NCBI RefSeq assembly: GCF_014207845.1
Contig: NZ_JACHLC010000004.1
Coordinates: 214,330 to 278,329 of the forward strand
Length of the DNA: 64,000 bases
Direction: 5' to 3'
Origin: Chryseobacterium shigense
Lineage (GTDB): Bacteria > Bacteroidota > Bacteroidia > Flavobacteriales > Weeksellaceae
In this document: positions 42,351 to 51,806 of the stretch, piece after piece
Layout of the letters: each line of letters begins with the position of its first letter
Numbering within the stretch: the stretch's first letter is position 1
Made by a program: the position numbers and the translations under genes
Notes under the pieces: generated by a model
What the model saw: the letters and a program-made list of their open reading frames with translations, nothing else
Database searches by the model: none
Told to the model about the DNA's origin: nothing

Positions 42351-42499
42351 AACAATCACAAATAAACACCTATATATCAATGCATTAAAAACAATAGGTA
42401 GCTAATGGGTATGTTACTTTTCTTTATGTTAAGATTCATTATTGTAGAATTGCACTCAATTTTATTAAGAAAAAAATTAAATTAAAAACAACAACAAAA

Positions 42500-43789
42500 A
42501 TGAGAAAAAACATTACAAAATCATTTGTACTTGCAGCAGCTATGTCTATATCTACATTTACCTATTCACAGATAGGTATCAATACTGCCAACCCAAAATC
42601 CTCATTAGATGTCAACGGTAAGAAGGATTCTTTAGGAAATTTATTACCAACCGATATTACAGGCTTACAAGCTCCCAGATTGACAAGAGCAGAACTAACA
42701 GCCAAGGGCAATACTCTATATACCGTCAATCAAAAAGGTGCTTTAGTTTATATTACAGATATTACAGGAGGAGATGTAGTTGGTCAAAGAGCGAATATCT
42801 CTGCAATCGGTTATTATTATTTTGATGGATCATCCTGGGTGAAAATAGGAAGTACAGAACCCTGGAGAATACAGACAACCACTACAGAATCAACCTCAAA
42901 CACGGATAACATTTATCAAACAGGAAGTGTTGCCATAGGAAAAAATGTAGTAGGCAGCGGTGTGGCTTTAGATGTGCAAGGAGCAGTGCGAGGCGGTAAC
43001 GGACACACTGGTGTTGCCGGTGCCAATTCGGTGGCTTTTGGAGCAGTTAACGTGGCTTCTGGCGATGGTTCTGCAGCTTTTGGTATAAACAATGCGGTAG
43101 CAGGAGCGGCAAATAATACAGCTAGTGGTATTAATTCTACAGCTTTTGGTTCAAGAAATACAGTTTCTGGTATCAACTCAACTTCTTTTGGTTCAAGAAA
43201 TACAGTTTCTGGTATTGGCTCAACATCATTTGGAATAGTGAATAATATAACAGGAGATTTCTCAGTATCCTTTGGAAATAGCAATATTAATTCTGAATCC
43301 AGCACTACAACTTTTGGACAACAGAATCAAGCAATTGGCTACGGAACAACAATCACAGGTATTTTCAATAACGCAGCAACGCCTTGGGAAACTATTGTAG
43401 GTTATCAAAATGCCATTATTACAAGTAGTCATGCGTCAGGTGATTTAGTACTTAGCATGGACGACAGTCCGCTTTTTCAAGTTGGTAACGGAAGCTCTAC
43501 AAGGAATAATGCATTGACGATTTTGAGAAATGGTAAAGTCGGAATTGGTATTACAGGAACAGAAGCAGCTGCCAAACCAACCGAAACATTGGATGTAGGA
43601 TCTGGCGGTGTAAAAATCAGGGCAGTTAATACTGCTGCCTATACAAGTTCTGTAAGCACAGATAAGATCGTAGTTGCCGATGCCAATGGAATTCTGAAAA
43701 CCAAGGCACTTACAGGTACAGGAAATGCCTACGCTTGTATCAATTCTTCCGGAGGAATTTACAGAAGTTCCACTCCCTGCACACCATAA
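42500..43789 (+). CDS. secreted YadA-head-like repeat protein, 429 aa
   Basis: Signal peptide MRKNITKSFVLAAAMSISTFTYSQ, then an IGINTANPKSSLDVNG motif common at the start of Bacteroidota surface proteins. A YYYFDGSSWVKIG block follows at about residue 110. Residues about 145-300 form YadA-head-like 14-residue repeats (S-x-A/S-F-G, e.g. STAFGSRNTVSGIN) expected to build a trimeric left-handed beta-roll. A second small domain (GKVGIGITGTEA ... KIVVADANGILKTKAL) and a Cys-containing C-terminus (YACINSSGGIYRSSTPCTP) end it. No standard T9SS sorting domain or YadA membrane anchor is visible. Probably surface-exposed or adhesive. Confidence 0.82.
   Translation: MRKNITKSFVLAAAMSISTFTYSQIGINTANPKSSLDVNGKKDSLGNLLPTDITGLQAPRLTRAELTAKGNTLYTVNQKGALVYITDITGGDVVGQRANISAIGYYYFDGSSWVKIGSTEPWRIQTTTTESTSNTDNIYQTGSVAIGKNVVGSGVALDVQGAVRGGNGHTGVAGANSVAFGAVNVASGDGSAAFGINNAVAGAANNTASGINSTAFGSRNTVSGINSTSFGSRNTVSGIGSTSFGIVNNITGDFSVSFGNSNINSESSTTTFGQQNQAIGYGTTITGIFNNAATPWETIVGYQNAIITSSHASGDLVLSMDDSPLFQVGNGSSTRNNALTILRNGKVGIGITGTEAAAKPTETLDVGSGGVKIRAVNTAAYTSSVSTDKIVVADANGILKTKALTGTGNAYACINSSGGIYRSSTPCTP
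43131..43215 (+). repeat. 42-bp tandem repeat inside the YadA-like gene
   Basis: The 30-base core from 43144 to 43173 recurs exactly at 43186 to 43215, a 42-bp (14-codon) period encoding F-G-S-R-N-T-V-S-G-I. Near-identity at the DNA level points to recent duplication or homogenisation of the head repeat. Confidence 0.9.
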
Positions 43790-43847
43790 TTCATATGTTT
43801 TATCATTAGCAAACAAAAACACAATATGCCCATATAATGTAATAGTA

Positions 43848-43875
43848 CGCTGCCAGCCACTCCTGGCTGGCAGCG
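43848..43875. terminator. strong hairpin after the YadA-like gene
   Basis: CGCTGCCAGCC (43848-43858) pairs with GGCTGGCAGCG (43865-43875). The plus-strand tail is A-rich rather than T-rich, so termination may be incomplete. It lies 59 bp past the stop codon. Confidence 0.6.
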
Positions 43876-43879
43876 ATAC

Positions 43880-44302
43880 AAAAAAAGGTATGCTGTAATA
43901 AACAATGACGGAGAATCCTCTATAGATGATTTGGTAAAGTAGATAGAAAAATTTTCGGCACTACTTTCCGATACAGACATCCGAGGTGTTATTATCCCAT
44001 TGGAAAATGTGATACAGAACGGACAAAATAATCCGTCTGGACAAGCCGGGAAGCTTCTACCCCAGCCTCAGCAGTGAAGGTATTACCGCAAAAGCCGAAT
44101 CTGACAGCAGTCATAATAAAAGGAGCCAAGTTAAATTACGGTCCAGACAAGCGGATCAAAAATGCGCTTAAGCTGCTACTTTCCACAAAACAAAGTAAGT
44201 ACTAACAAAAACCTGTCCAGAAGTTACTCAACTCTTAAGCAGAAGCTTTCAACTCTTGCGCAAGGGCTGGATAACTTTACGGCAGAAAATTATTTAAAAT
44301 AA
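43880..44302 (+). pseudogene. multiply disrupted gene remnant
   Basis: Several coding-like pieces lie one after another in different frames. 43940-44074 gives IEKFSALLSDTDIRGVIIP and continues after an in-frame TAG at 43940-43942. 44092-44205 gives KPNLTAVIIKGAKLNYG and continues. 44198-44302 gives NKNLSRSYSTLKQKLSTLAQ and continues to a stop. Together they suggest a protein of about 130-140 residues broken by one nonsense codon and at least two frameshifts. Family not recognised. The gene-free stretch 43790-44492 holds this and the repeat at 44342. Confidence 0.6.
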
Positions 44303-44341
44303 GGATATTAAGCAGTGTAAATCACTGAATTATAATTAATC

Positions 44342-44447
44342 AAAAAAAGAACTATTGATCTAAAGAAGCTGAAAATCAATATCGAAAGATCTTTATATTT
44401 TGTTCTTAGGCAGCTTTTTCTCCGGCAAAGGTGTTTTTTCATTATCC
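44342..44447 (+). repeat. direct repeat, copy 1 (upstream of the HTH pair)
   Basis: Shares AAAAAAAGAACT, ATCTAAA, TCGAAAGATCTTT, ATTTTGTTCTTA and TCCGGC, in the same order, with 45282-45370. This copy has an extra segment of about 15 bp in the middle. AAGAAC (44347-44352) can pair with GTTCTT (44402-44407), so the RNA would fold into a hairpin. The two copies bracket the HTH gene pair. Confidence 0.8.
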
Positions 44448-44492
44448 ATATTTCATACTATCGGAGATTTAATTCAATAGCAATAACACAAG

Positions 44493-44915
44493 ATGAACTT
44501 TAAGAATATTCACATCGGGATTCTCATTGCCCAACGAGTTACAGAAAGCAAGGTGAAAACATTACGAATCTGCAATTTTCTGAAATGTAGCGAAGAAGAA
44601 ATATTAAAAATGTACCAGTCTAAAAGCCTGGATGCTGAAATTATCTTAAAATGGAGCAAACTTCTGGAATACGATTTTTTCAGGTTATATACCCAGCATT
44701 TGATTTTATATTCCCCTCAATTAGCTACTAATAAAGCAGTACAGACCGCGAAATCTACGCTTCCAACGTTTAGAAAAAACATTTATACTAAAGAAGTAAT
44801 AGATTTTATTTTAGAGTTAATAGAAACTGGGCAAAAAACAAAAGCTCAGGTTATTCAAGAATATAGTATCCCAAAAACCACACTTTATAAATGGATATAC
44901 AAATACAAAAATTAA
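44493..44915 (+). CDS. transposase-like helix-turn-helix protein, first of a pair, 140 aa
   Basis: An N-terminal region of about 90 residues (HIGILIAQRVTESKVKTLRICNFLKCSEEEI) resembles a small DNA-binding or cohesion domain. It is followed by a basic linker and a C-terminal HTH like those of IS3/IS630-type OrfA transposases (KEVIDFILELIETGQKTKAQVIQEYSIPKTTLYKWIYKY, in parts). There is no DDE catalytic domain, so it cannot transpose alone. I have the impression that such proteins are common in Chryseobacterium. It overlaps the next gene by 25 bp. Function unknown: domesticated regulator or remnant. Confidence 0.75.
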   Translation: MNFKNIHIGILIAQRVTESKVKTLRICNFLKCSEEEILKMYQSKSLDAEIILKWSKLLEYDFFRLYTQHLILYSPQLATNKAVQTAKSTLPTFRKNIYTKEVIDFILELIETGQKTKAQVIQEYSIPKTTLYKWIYKYKN

Positions 44916-45229
44916 AACCAAATTACAAACAAATCTATCTGGATATTCTCTCCAAAAAATGTCCCAATAAAGAAGATGAATGTGAAAAATTGCTTGAAAA
45001 AAAAAGCTTATCTGCTCTGGATATTATCGAGCTTAACCAAAAGATTTTCGGAACAGGAAACCAACAAAGCGAAAAGTTCAACCAAAGACAACATTCTTAT
45101 GAGAAATCTGATATCTTACAGATTCTGAATTACCAAAAAGAATATAAATTAAATAACAGCCAATTAGCCATACATTTCAAGCTGAGTAGAAACACGGTAA
45201 CAAAGTGGAAAAAAATGTTTACAATATAA
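44891..45229 (+). CDS. transposase-like helix-turn-helix protein, second of a pair, 112 aa
   Basis: Starts within the end of the first HTH gene (25-bp overlap), indicating coupled translation. N-terminal region: NYKQIYLDILSKKCPNKEDECEKLLEKKSLSALDIIELN. C-terminal HTH: DILQILNYQKEYKLNNSQLAIHFKLSRNTVTKWKKMF, again OrfA-like and without a catalytic domain. The two proteins share layout (helical N-terminus plus terminal HTH) and may form a heteromer. Direct-repeat copy 2 begins 53 bp after the stop. Confidence 0.75.
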   Translation: MDIQIQKLKPNYKQIYLDILSKKCPNKEDECEKLLEKKSLSALDIIELNQKIFGTGNQQSEKFNQRQHSYEKSDILQILNYQKEYKLNNSQLAIHFKLSRNTVTKWKKMFTI

Positions 45230-45281
45230 AACCTGCATTGATCCAAATAAAAACATTGAAAATCATGACATCATCATTGAT

Positions 45282-45370
45282 AAAAAAAGAACTGTTAATC
45301 TAAAAAGTCGAAAGATCTTTCATTTTGTTCTTAAGCTATTTTTGCTCCGGCTGAGATATTTTTTATTATT
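45282..45370 (+). repeat. direct repeat, copy 2 (downstream of the HTH pair)
   Basis: Second copy of the 44342-44447 repeat, with the same ordered blocks. It contains the palindrome GAAAGATCTTTC and AAGAAC (45287-45292)/GTTCTT (45327-45332) arms. It precedes the TPR/LuxR regulator gene. Confidence 0.8.
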
Positions 45371-45514
45371 TGTGGTGTGCCAATCTACCGAATATTATTT
45401 GCGATTCACAACTCTATAAATACAAATTATTCAATATATCGTAACAATTATTTAATATTTTTCATATCTTAACTGCGGATAATTGCTAATAACGGATCAA
45501 TAAAATTTCATTAT

Positions 45515-47011
45515 ATGCATCAATTTTATTCCATAAAAAACGCGGTTGTATTTAAGTGTATTTTTATAGTTCTGATCCTATTTTCTTTCAAAAATTTAAG
45601 ATCACAGGACCATACAATAGACTCTTTACTAGAAGCCTCTCAAAGCGAGCTCCGAAGTGGTGAGTTAAAAAAAGTTCTTGCCAGGCAAAACATCATATTA
45701 AAAGAATCTCAAAAGAAAAACTATTCCAAAGGTATCGCGATGTCATACTTATTGAGTGGTAAATGCTACCAAAGATTGGGAGACTGTGGCAAGGCTTTGT
45801 TTTTTTTCAATAATGCTTTAAAGGAAAAGCATACTCAAACGGACCTGAGTTTAAAATCTGAAATCATTACTAATATTGGGAACTGTTACCTGCAGCAAAG
45901 CCTGTATAAGGATGCATTAGAAAAATATCGGTTAGCAATCAGAGTTGGAGAGACCTCTGAAGACATTAATTATATAAAGGCAAAAAATTATGATAATATC
46001 GGAGAGGTACACGAAACTTTAAAAACTTCAAAAGACTCTGCTTATTATTACTATAGTAAAGCCTATTACTATTTCGAAAATGATTCCAAGAATAAGCAAA
46101 TACAAAGAAAGAAAACTACTGGAGCTACTATTTGTACTAATCTCGGAAAAATATGGAGTACCAATAACCGGATAGACTCAAGCAAATATTATTTTAATAA
46201 AGCAATTCTATATAATAATGAAGCAAAAGATATAACGTTAGGCGCCATATTGGAGCATGAAATCGGAGTTTTATATTATCATTCTCACGACTATAAAACA
46301 GCTGAATATCATCTGGAAAAAGCTAAAACAATATTCGAAGAAAAAAAGGATATTTACAGACTATCTGAGGTTTACAACTTACTAAGTGAATTAAATAAAA
46401 TACTCGGAAATAAGAAAAAACATGCAGAATACAGAGATTCATTACTTAGTATAGAAAAAAAAATCAATGCTGTAAAAAATTCTGCAAGGGCGGCAACATT
46501 AGACAATGTTATAAAAGAGAAAAATGAAGTTTTTAGAGAAAAAGAATCAAGGTTATACTGGATCATCGCAACCATAGTACTGATCACTCTGCTTGTCATT
46601 ATATTTTCTGTTTACTTTCATAAAAGGAAAAAGAATATTTCAGTTTTAAGACTCAAAGAAGAAAGAGATATCATTCAGCAGAAAGAAATGGAAGCCACCG
46701 AATTAAAGCTTAAAATAAATGAATCTTTTGACGAGGTTGTACAGCTTGCCAAAGATAACAGCCCGGAGTTTTTCATAAGATTTCAGGAGGTGTACCCACA
46801 AGTGTGTTCTGCAATACTGGAAATTAATCCACGTCTGATAAGCAGTGAATTAAGATTTTGCGCTTTACTATTTCTTAATTTTTCTACCAAAGACATTGCA
46901 GAATATACTTTCACATCACCCAAAACAGTTCAAAACCGGAAAAACGGTATACGGAAAAAGCTTAATATTCCTTCAGACACAGATCTTTACATCTGGTTCA
47001 AAAATCTATAA
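45515..47011 (+). CDS. TPR membrane regulator with LuxR-type HTH, 498 aa
   Basis: N-terminal signal or anchor (about residues 10-30). Periplasmic tetratricopeptide repeats follow to about 330 (GKCYQRLGDCGKALFFFNNAL; NIGNCYLQQSLYKDALEKYRLAI; EIGVLYYHSHDYKTAEYHLEKA). A transmembrane helix LYWIIATIVLITLLVIIFSVYF (about 348-369), a cytoplasmic coiled coil and a C-terminal LuxR-like HTH (LRFCALLFLNFSTKDIAEYTFTSPKTVQNRKNGIRKKL, in parts) complete it. This architecture is widespread in Flavobacteriia and is thought to couple envelope signals to transcription. Its target may be the islet's YadA-like gene (inference). Confidence 0.88.
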   Translation: MHQFYSIKNAVVFKCIFIVLILFSFKNLRSQDHTIDSLLEASQSELRSGELKKVLARQNIILKESQKKNYSKGIAMSYLLSGKCYQRLGDCGKALFFFNNALKEKHTQTDLSLKSEIITNIGNCYLQQSLYKDALEKYRLAIRVGETSEDINYIKAKNYDNIGEVHETLKTSKDSAYYYYSKAYYYFENDSKNKQIQRKKTTGATICTNLGKIWSTNNRIDSSKYYFNKAILYNNEAKDITLGAILEHEIGVLYYHSHDYKTAEYHLEKAKTIFEEKKDIYRLSEVYNLLSELNKILGNKKKHAEYRDSLLSIEKKINAVKNSARAATLDNVIKEKNEVFREKESRLYWIIATIVLITLLVIIFSVYFHKRKKNISVLRLKEERDIIQQKEMEATELKLKINESFDEVVQLAKDNSPEFFIRFQEVYPQVCSAILEINPRLISSELRFCALLFLNFSTKDIAEYTFTSPKTVQNRKNGIRKKLNIPSDTDLYIWFKNL

Positions 47012-47012
47012 A

Positions 47013-47046
47013 AAAACCCGTTTCGTTTTATTACGAAACGGGTTTT
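47013..47046. terminator. strong bidirectional terminator
   Basis: A 14-bp perfect stem, AAAACCCGTTTCGT (47013-47026) with ACGAAACGGGTTTT (47033-47046), closes a TTTATT loop, with A and T runs outside. It ends both the TPR/LuxR gene and the rpoBC-DUF3467 transcript. Confidence 0.92.
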
Positions 47047-47063
47047 ATATTGTAAGAAAAATC

Positions 47064-47369
47064 TTAAGCTTGTACGTTGTTTCCACCTAATACGAAAGGC
47101 TCAACTTCTTTGATTTCTCCAAACTGCTGCTCATAGTTAGTGATGTTCTGTTGAAGAGCAGAAAGAACTCTCTTAGCGTGAAGCGGAGCAAGAATGATTC
47201 TTGATCTTACTTTAGCTTGTTGTACCCCCGGCATTAATTGGATGAAATCTACAACGAATTCAGATGGAGAGTGGTTTACTAACGCTAAGTTAGCATATAC
47301 TCCAGCAGCTACCATTTCGTTTAATTCGATGTTGATGTTTCCGTCTTGTGGATTTTGATTGTTGTCCAT
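47064..47369 (-). CDS. DUF3467 family protein, 101 aa
   Basis: Small soluble protein with the DUF3467 pattern: INIELNEMVAAGVYANLALVNHSPSEFVVDFIQLMPG, then AKVRSRIILAPLHAKRVLSALQQNI and EQQFGEIKEVEPFVLGG. The family is typically found directly after rpoC in Flavobacteriia, as here (87 bp after rpoC), suggesting a role near transcription, but none is established. Its 3' end is the site at which a decayed second copy of the same sequence is found 4.8 kb away (42264-42350). Confidence 0.92.
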   Translation of the reverse strand: MDNNQNPQDGNINIELNEMVAAGVYANLALVNHSPSEFVVDFIQLMPGVQQAKVRSRIILAPLHAKRVLSALQQNITNYEQQFGEIKEVEPFVLGGNNVQA

Positions 47370-47456
47370 TGTTATAAATTATGTTTTTTAAATTCGAAAT
47401 TTGAGATTGTGAAAATATAAAAATAAATCCAAATCTCAAATTTCAAATCATTAATT

Positions 47457-50400
47457 TTAGTTAAGGTCTTCGAATTCTTTCTTAGAACCTACAATTACAT
47501 TCTGGTATTCTTTAAGACCTGTACCTGCAGGGATTCTGTGCCCTACAATTACATTTTCTTTAAGACCGCTCAGGAAGTCTATCTTACCGGCAACAGCTGC
47601 TTCGTTAAGAACTTTTGTAGTTTCCTGGAATGATGCTGCAGACATGAATGACTTAGTCTGAAGAGCTGCTCTTGTAATACCTTGCAATACAGGCGTTGCT
47701 GTAGCAGGAAGTGCTTCTCTTACTTCAACTAAAGCCTGATCTTCACGCTTCAATTTAGAGTTTTCGTCTCTTAATTCTCTTGCCGTAATCATCTGACCTG
47801 GTTTGAATTCTTTGGAATCACCAGCTTCAACTACAACTTTAAGACCGAATACTCTGTTGTTTTCTTCCAGGAAGTCAAATTTATGCTCTAAAGCACCTTC
47901 AAGGAACTGAGTATCACCTCCGTCTACGATAGATACTTTCGTCATCATCTGTCTTACGATGATTTCGAAGTGCTTATCATCGATTTTTACCCCCTGAAGA
48001 CGGTAAACTTCCTGGATTTCATTTACCAGATATTCCTGAACCGCAGTTGGACCTTTGATTCTTAAGATATCATCTGGTGTAATAGAACCGTCAGAAAGCG
48101 GAGATCCAGCTCTTACGAAGTCATTCTCCTGAACCAGAATCTGGTTGGAAAGTTTCACTAAGTAAATTTTTCTTTCTCCTGTTTTAGCTTCTACAATAAG
48201 TTCACGGTTACCTCTCTTTATTTTTCCGTAAGAAACTACCCCGTCGATTTCAGTAACAACCGCTGGGTTTGAAGGGTTTCTTGCTTCGAATAGTTCGGTA
48301 ACTCTCGGAAGACCTCCGGTGATATCCCCTGCTTTTGCAGATTTTCTAGGGATCTTGATTAAGACTTTACCTGCCTTAATTTTTTCACCATCGTTTACCA
48401 TTAAGTGGGCTCCTACCGGTAAGTTGTAAGCTTTCTGCTCAACTCCTTTAGAGTCTACCACCTTCAGGGTAGGTACGGCTTTCTTATTTCTTGATTCGGA
48501 GATTACTTTTTCTTCGAACCCTGTTTGTTCGTCAATTTCAAGCTGGAACGAGATACCCTGGATAATGTCTTCATATTCAACCTTACCGGCAGTTTCTGCA
48601 ATGATTACCGCGTTATACGGATCCCACTTACAGATTACATCTCCTTTCTTCACTTTATCACCAGGCTTCACAGCCAACTCGGAACCGTAAGGTACGTTAG
48701 CTACCATTAATGGTGTTCTGGCTTCGTTATCCGCTACCAATCTGAATTCTGTTGAACGTGAAACAACTACCTCAGCAGTTTTACCGTTTTCATCTTCAGA
48801 AGTAATTGTTCTTACTTCATCCATTTCAACGATACCGTCTCTTCTTGCAACGATAGATGGGTTTTCTGATACGTTACCTGCAGTACCCCCCTGGTGGAAG
48901 GTTCTCAACGTAAGCTGAGTACCCGGCTCTCCGATTGACTGTGCTGCAATAACTCCTACTGCTTCACCCATATGGATCATCTTACCGGTTGCAAGGTTTC
49001 TACCGTAACATTTCGCACAGATTCCTTTTTTAGTTTCACAGGTAAGCGGTGAACGAACTTCCACAGATTCTAAACCTGCTTCTTCGATTCTCTTCGCCAG
49101 TGCTTCATTGATGACCTGATCTGCTTCAGTGATTAATTCATCTGTTTCAGGATCATATATATTATGAAGGGAAACTCTACCTAAGATTCTTTCAGAGATT
49201 TTTTCAACAATCTCGTCATTTTTCTTAAGTGCAGTTACTTCAGTACCTCTTAAAGTACCACAGTCGTCCTCAGTAACGATAACGTCCTGAGCAACGTCTA
49301 CCAATCTTCTCGTTAAGTAACCGGCATCGGCTGTCTTAAGAGCGGTATCTGCAAGTCCTTTACGGGCACCGTGGGTAGAGATAAAGTATTCCAGGATGGA
49401 AAGACCTTCCTTAAAGTTGGCAAGGATCGGGTTTTCGATGATCTCCGCTCCGGTAGAACCGGCTTTTTGCGGTTTTGCCATCAAACCTCTCATCCCTGAT
49501 AACTGACGGATCTGTTCTTTTGAACCCCTCGCTCCGGAATCAAGCATCATGTATACAGAGTTGAATCCACCTTGATCGGTTTTCATTCTGCTCATGATCA
49601 TTTCAGTTAATCCGGCGTTGGTGTTGGTCCAAACGTCAATTACCTGGTTATAACGTTCTGTATCGGTAATAAGCCCCATGTTATAGTTGGCTCTGATTTC
49701 GTCAACAGATTCAATAGACTGGGCAATCATTGTTTTCTTCTCAACAGGAACTACAATATCTCCCAATGAGAAGGAAAGCCCTCCTTTGAATGCGTTTGAA
49801 TATCCTAAGTCTTTCATTGCATCAAGGAACTTCACTGTTGTAGGGAAGTCTGTATCAGCAAGGATCTTACCGATAACGTTTCTTAATGATTTCTTGGTAA
49901 GAAGTTCATTAATATATCCTACCTGCTTAGGTACAATCTGGTTGAACAGGATTCTACCTACAGAAGTTTCGATCAGTCTTGTAACGATCTCCCCTTCTTC
50001 TTTAACAGGAAGTCTACATCTTACTTTAGCATTTAATGATACTCTTCCTTCTGCGTAAGCAATTTCTGCTTCTTCAGGGGAATAGAATGCAAGACCTTCT
50101 CCTTTTACTTTCATGGTATCTGTAGAACTTAATTCTTTAGTCATGAAATAAAGACCAAGAACCATGTCCTGAGATGGTACTGTAATAGGAGAACCGTTTG
50201 CAGGGTTCAGGATGTTCTGAGAACCCAGCATCAATAACTGAGCTTCAAGGATTGCCTCTGGGCCTAACGGTAAGTGTACCGCCATCTGGTCACCATCAAA
50301 GTCGGCGTTGAATGCTGTCGTTACCAACGGGTGAAGCTGGATAGCTTTACCTTCGATCATCTTAGGCTGGAATGCCTGGATACCCAGTCTGTGAAGCGTA

Positions 50401-51722
50401 GGTGCCCTGTTCAGAAGAACCGGGTGGCCTTTCATCACGTTTTCAAGGATATCATACACTACAGGCTCTTTTCTGTCGATGATTCTCTTTGCAGATTTTA
50501 CTGTTTTTACAATTCCTCTTTCAATCAGTTTTCTGATGATGAACGGTTTGTAAAGTTCTGCTGCCATGTCTTTAGGAATACCACACTCGTGAAGCTGTAA
50601 GTTCGGACCTACAACAATTACGGAACGTGCAGAGTAATCTACCCTTTTCCCTAGTAAGTTCTGACGGAAACGACCTTGTTTACCTTTCAATGAATCTGAA
50701 AGTGATTTCAATGGTCTGTTTGATTCAGATTTTACGGCAGAAGATTTTCTTGTATTATCGAATAATGAATCTACTGATTCCTGAAGCATACGCTTCTCGT
50801 TTCTTAAGATTACTTCAGGAGCTTTGATCTCCAATAGTCTTTTCAGACGGTTGTTTCTGATGATAACTCTTCTGTAAAGGTCATTCAGGTCAGAAGTTGC
50901 GAAACGTCCTCCATCCAATGGAACCAATGGTCTCAGTTCCGGTGGAATAACAGGAAGTACACGCATGATCATCCACTCCGGTCTGTTGATCATTCTTGTA
51001 TTAGCACCTCTTAGGGCTTCTACAACATTCAATCTTTTAAGGGCTTCAGTTCTTCTTTGTTTTGAACCTTCGTTGTGAGCTTTGTGTCTTAAATCGAAAG
51101 ACAATGCATCAAGATCGATTCTTTTTAAAAGATCTTCAACTGCTTCAGCACCCATTCTGGCGATGAATTTGTTTGGATCGGAATCATCAAGATACTGGTT
51201 CTCCACAGGAAGGGTTTCCATGATATCAAGGTACTCTTCTTCTGTTAAGAATTCCATAGCATCGAAGTCGGAACCGTCTAATTTTTTAGCAATACCCTGC
51301 TGAATCACTACATATCTTTCGTAGTAGATGATCATATCTAATTTCTTAGAAGGGATTCCTAAAAGGTAACCGATCTTGTTCGGTAATGAACGGAAATACC
51401 AGATGTGTGCGATAGGAACTACAAGATTGATGTGCCCGATTCTCTCTCTTCTTACTTTTTTCTCAGTAACTTCTACTCCACAACGGTCACAAACAATTCC
51501 TTTGTAACGAATTCTCTTGTATTTACCACAAGCACATTCGTAATCCTTTACCGGACCAAAGATTTTTTCACAGAACAAACCGTCTCTTTCAGGCTTATGC
51601 GTTCTGTAGTTAATAGTTTCCGGCTTTAAAACCTCCCCTCTTGATTCCTGAAGAATCGATTCGGGTGAAGCTAAACCGATGGTTATTTTATTAAATCTAC
51701 TTGATTTATTTTTATTTGACAT
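47457..51722 (-). CDS. rpoC: DNA-directed RNA polymerase subunit beta', 1421 aa
   Basis: Largest catalytic subunit of RNA polymerase. N-terminal zinc ribbon [23 protein letters not shown] with four Cys (about residues 64-84). Active-site magnesium loop [16 protein letters not shown] with three Asp (about residue 474). Bridge and trigger regions include the [18 protein letters not shown] block. A second zinc site is CGTLRG ... [19 protein letters not shown]. Length is normal for Bacteroidota. Cotranscribed with rpoB, 84 bp upstream. Confidence 0.99.
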   Translation of the reverse strand: MSNKNKSSRFNKITIGLASPESILQESRGEVLKPETINYRTHKPERDGLFCEKIFGPVKDYECACGKYKRIRYKGIVCDRCGVEVTEKKVRRERIGHINLVVPIAHIWYFRSLPNKIGYLLGIPSKKLDMIIYYERYVVIQQGIAKKLDGSDFDAMEFLTEEEYLDIMETLPVENQYLDDSDPNKFIARMGAEAVEDLLKRIDLDALSFDLRHKAHNEGSKQRRTEALKRLNVVEALRGANTRMINRPEWMIMRVLPVIPPELRPLVPLDGGRFATSDLNDLYRRVIIRNNRLKRLLEIKAPEVILRNEKRMLQESVDSLFDNTRKSSAVKSESNRPLKSLSDSLKGKQGRFRQNLLGKRVDYSARSVIVVGPNLQLHECGIPKDMAAELYKPFIIRKLIERGIVKTVKSAKRIIDRKEPVVYDILENVMKGHPVLLNRAPTLHRLGIQAFQPKMIEGKAIQLHPLVTTAFNADFDGDQMAVHLPLGPEAILEAQLLMLGSQNILNPANGSPITVPSQDMVLGLYFMTKELSSTDTMKVKGEGLAFYSPEEAEIAYAEGRVSLNAKVRCRLPVKEEGEIVTRLIETSVGRILFNQIVPKQVGYINELLTKKSLRNVIGKILADTDFPTTVKFLDAMKDLGYSNAFKGGLSFSLGDIVVPVEKKTMIAQSIESVDEIRANYNMGLITDTERYNQVIDVWTNTNAGLTEMIMSRMKTDQGGFNSVYMMLDSGARGSKEQIRQLSGMRGLMAKPQKAGSTGAEIIENPILANFKEGLSILEYFISTHGARKGLADTALKTADAGYLTRRLVDVAQDVIVTEDDCGTLRGTEVTALKKNDEIVEKISERILGRVSLHNIYDPETDELITEADQVINEALAKRIEEAGLESVEVRSPLTCETKKGICAKCYGRNLATGKMIHMGEAVGVIAAQSIGEPGTQLTLRTFHQGGTAGNVSENPSIVARRDGIVEMDEVRTITSEDENGKTAEVVVSRSTEFRLVADNEARTPLMVANVPYGSELAVKPGDKVKKGDVICKWDPYNAVIIAETAGKVEYEDIIQGISFQLEIDEQTGFEEKVISESRNKKAVPTLKVVDSKGVEQKAYNLPVGAHLMVNDGEKIKAGKVLIKIPRKSAKAGDITGGLPRVTELFEARNPSNPAVVTEIDGVVSYGKIKRGNRELIVEAKTGERKIYLVKLSNQILVQENDFVRAGSPLSDGSITPDDILRIKGPTAVQEYLVNEIQEVYRLQGVKIDDKHFEIIVRQMMTKVSIVDGGDTQFLEGALEHKFDFLEENNRVFGLKVVVEAGDSKEFKPGQMITARELRDENSKLKREDQALVEVREALPATATPVLQGITRAALQTKSFMSAASFQETTKVLNEAAVAGKIDFLSGLKENVIVGHRIPAGTGLKEYQNVIVGSKKEFEDLN

Positions 51723-51727
51723 TTGTT

Positions 51728-51762
51728 AGATTTTAAATTTTAGATTTTAGATTTTAGATTAA
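51728..51762. repeat. short 7-bp tandem repeat between rpoB and rpoC
   Basis: About four to five imperfect copies of an ATTTTAG heptamer, including three in exact succession, lie in the 84-bp gap between rpoB and rpoC, next to further AT-rich near-repeats (51790-51808). Slippage-prone and non-coding. Confidence 0.8.
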
Positions 51763-51806
51763 TTTTTGAATGCTGCCATTCAACATTTATAATTTAAAAT
51801 TTAAAA

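Noticed and set aside
42500..43789. Trimeric autotransporter adhesin (YadA type) as a full call
   Set aside because: The head-like repeats are there, but no C-terminal membrane anchor domain is visible, so only a similarity to the head repeat is claimed.
44342..45370. Complete insertion sequence
   Set aside because: There are two HTH proteins but no catalytic domain, and the flanking repeats are direct rather than terminal inverted repeats.
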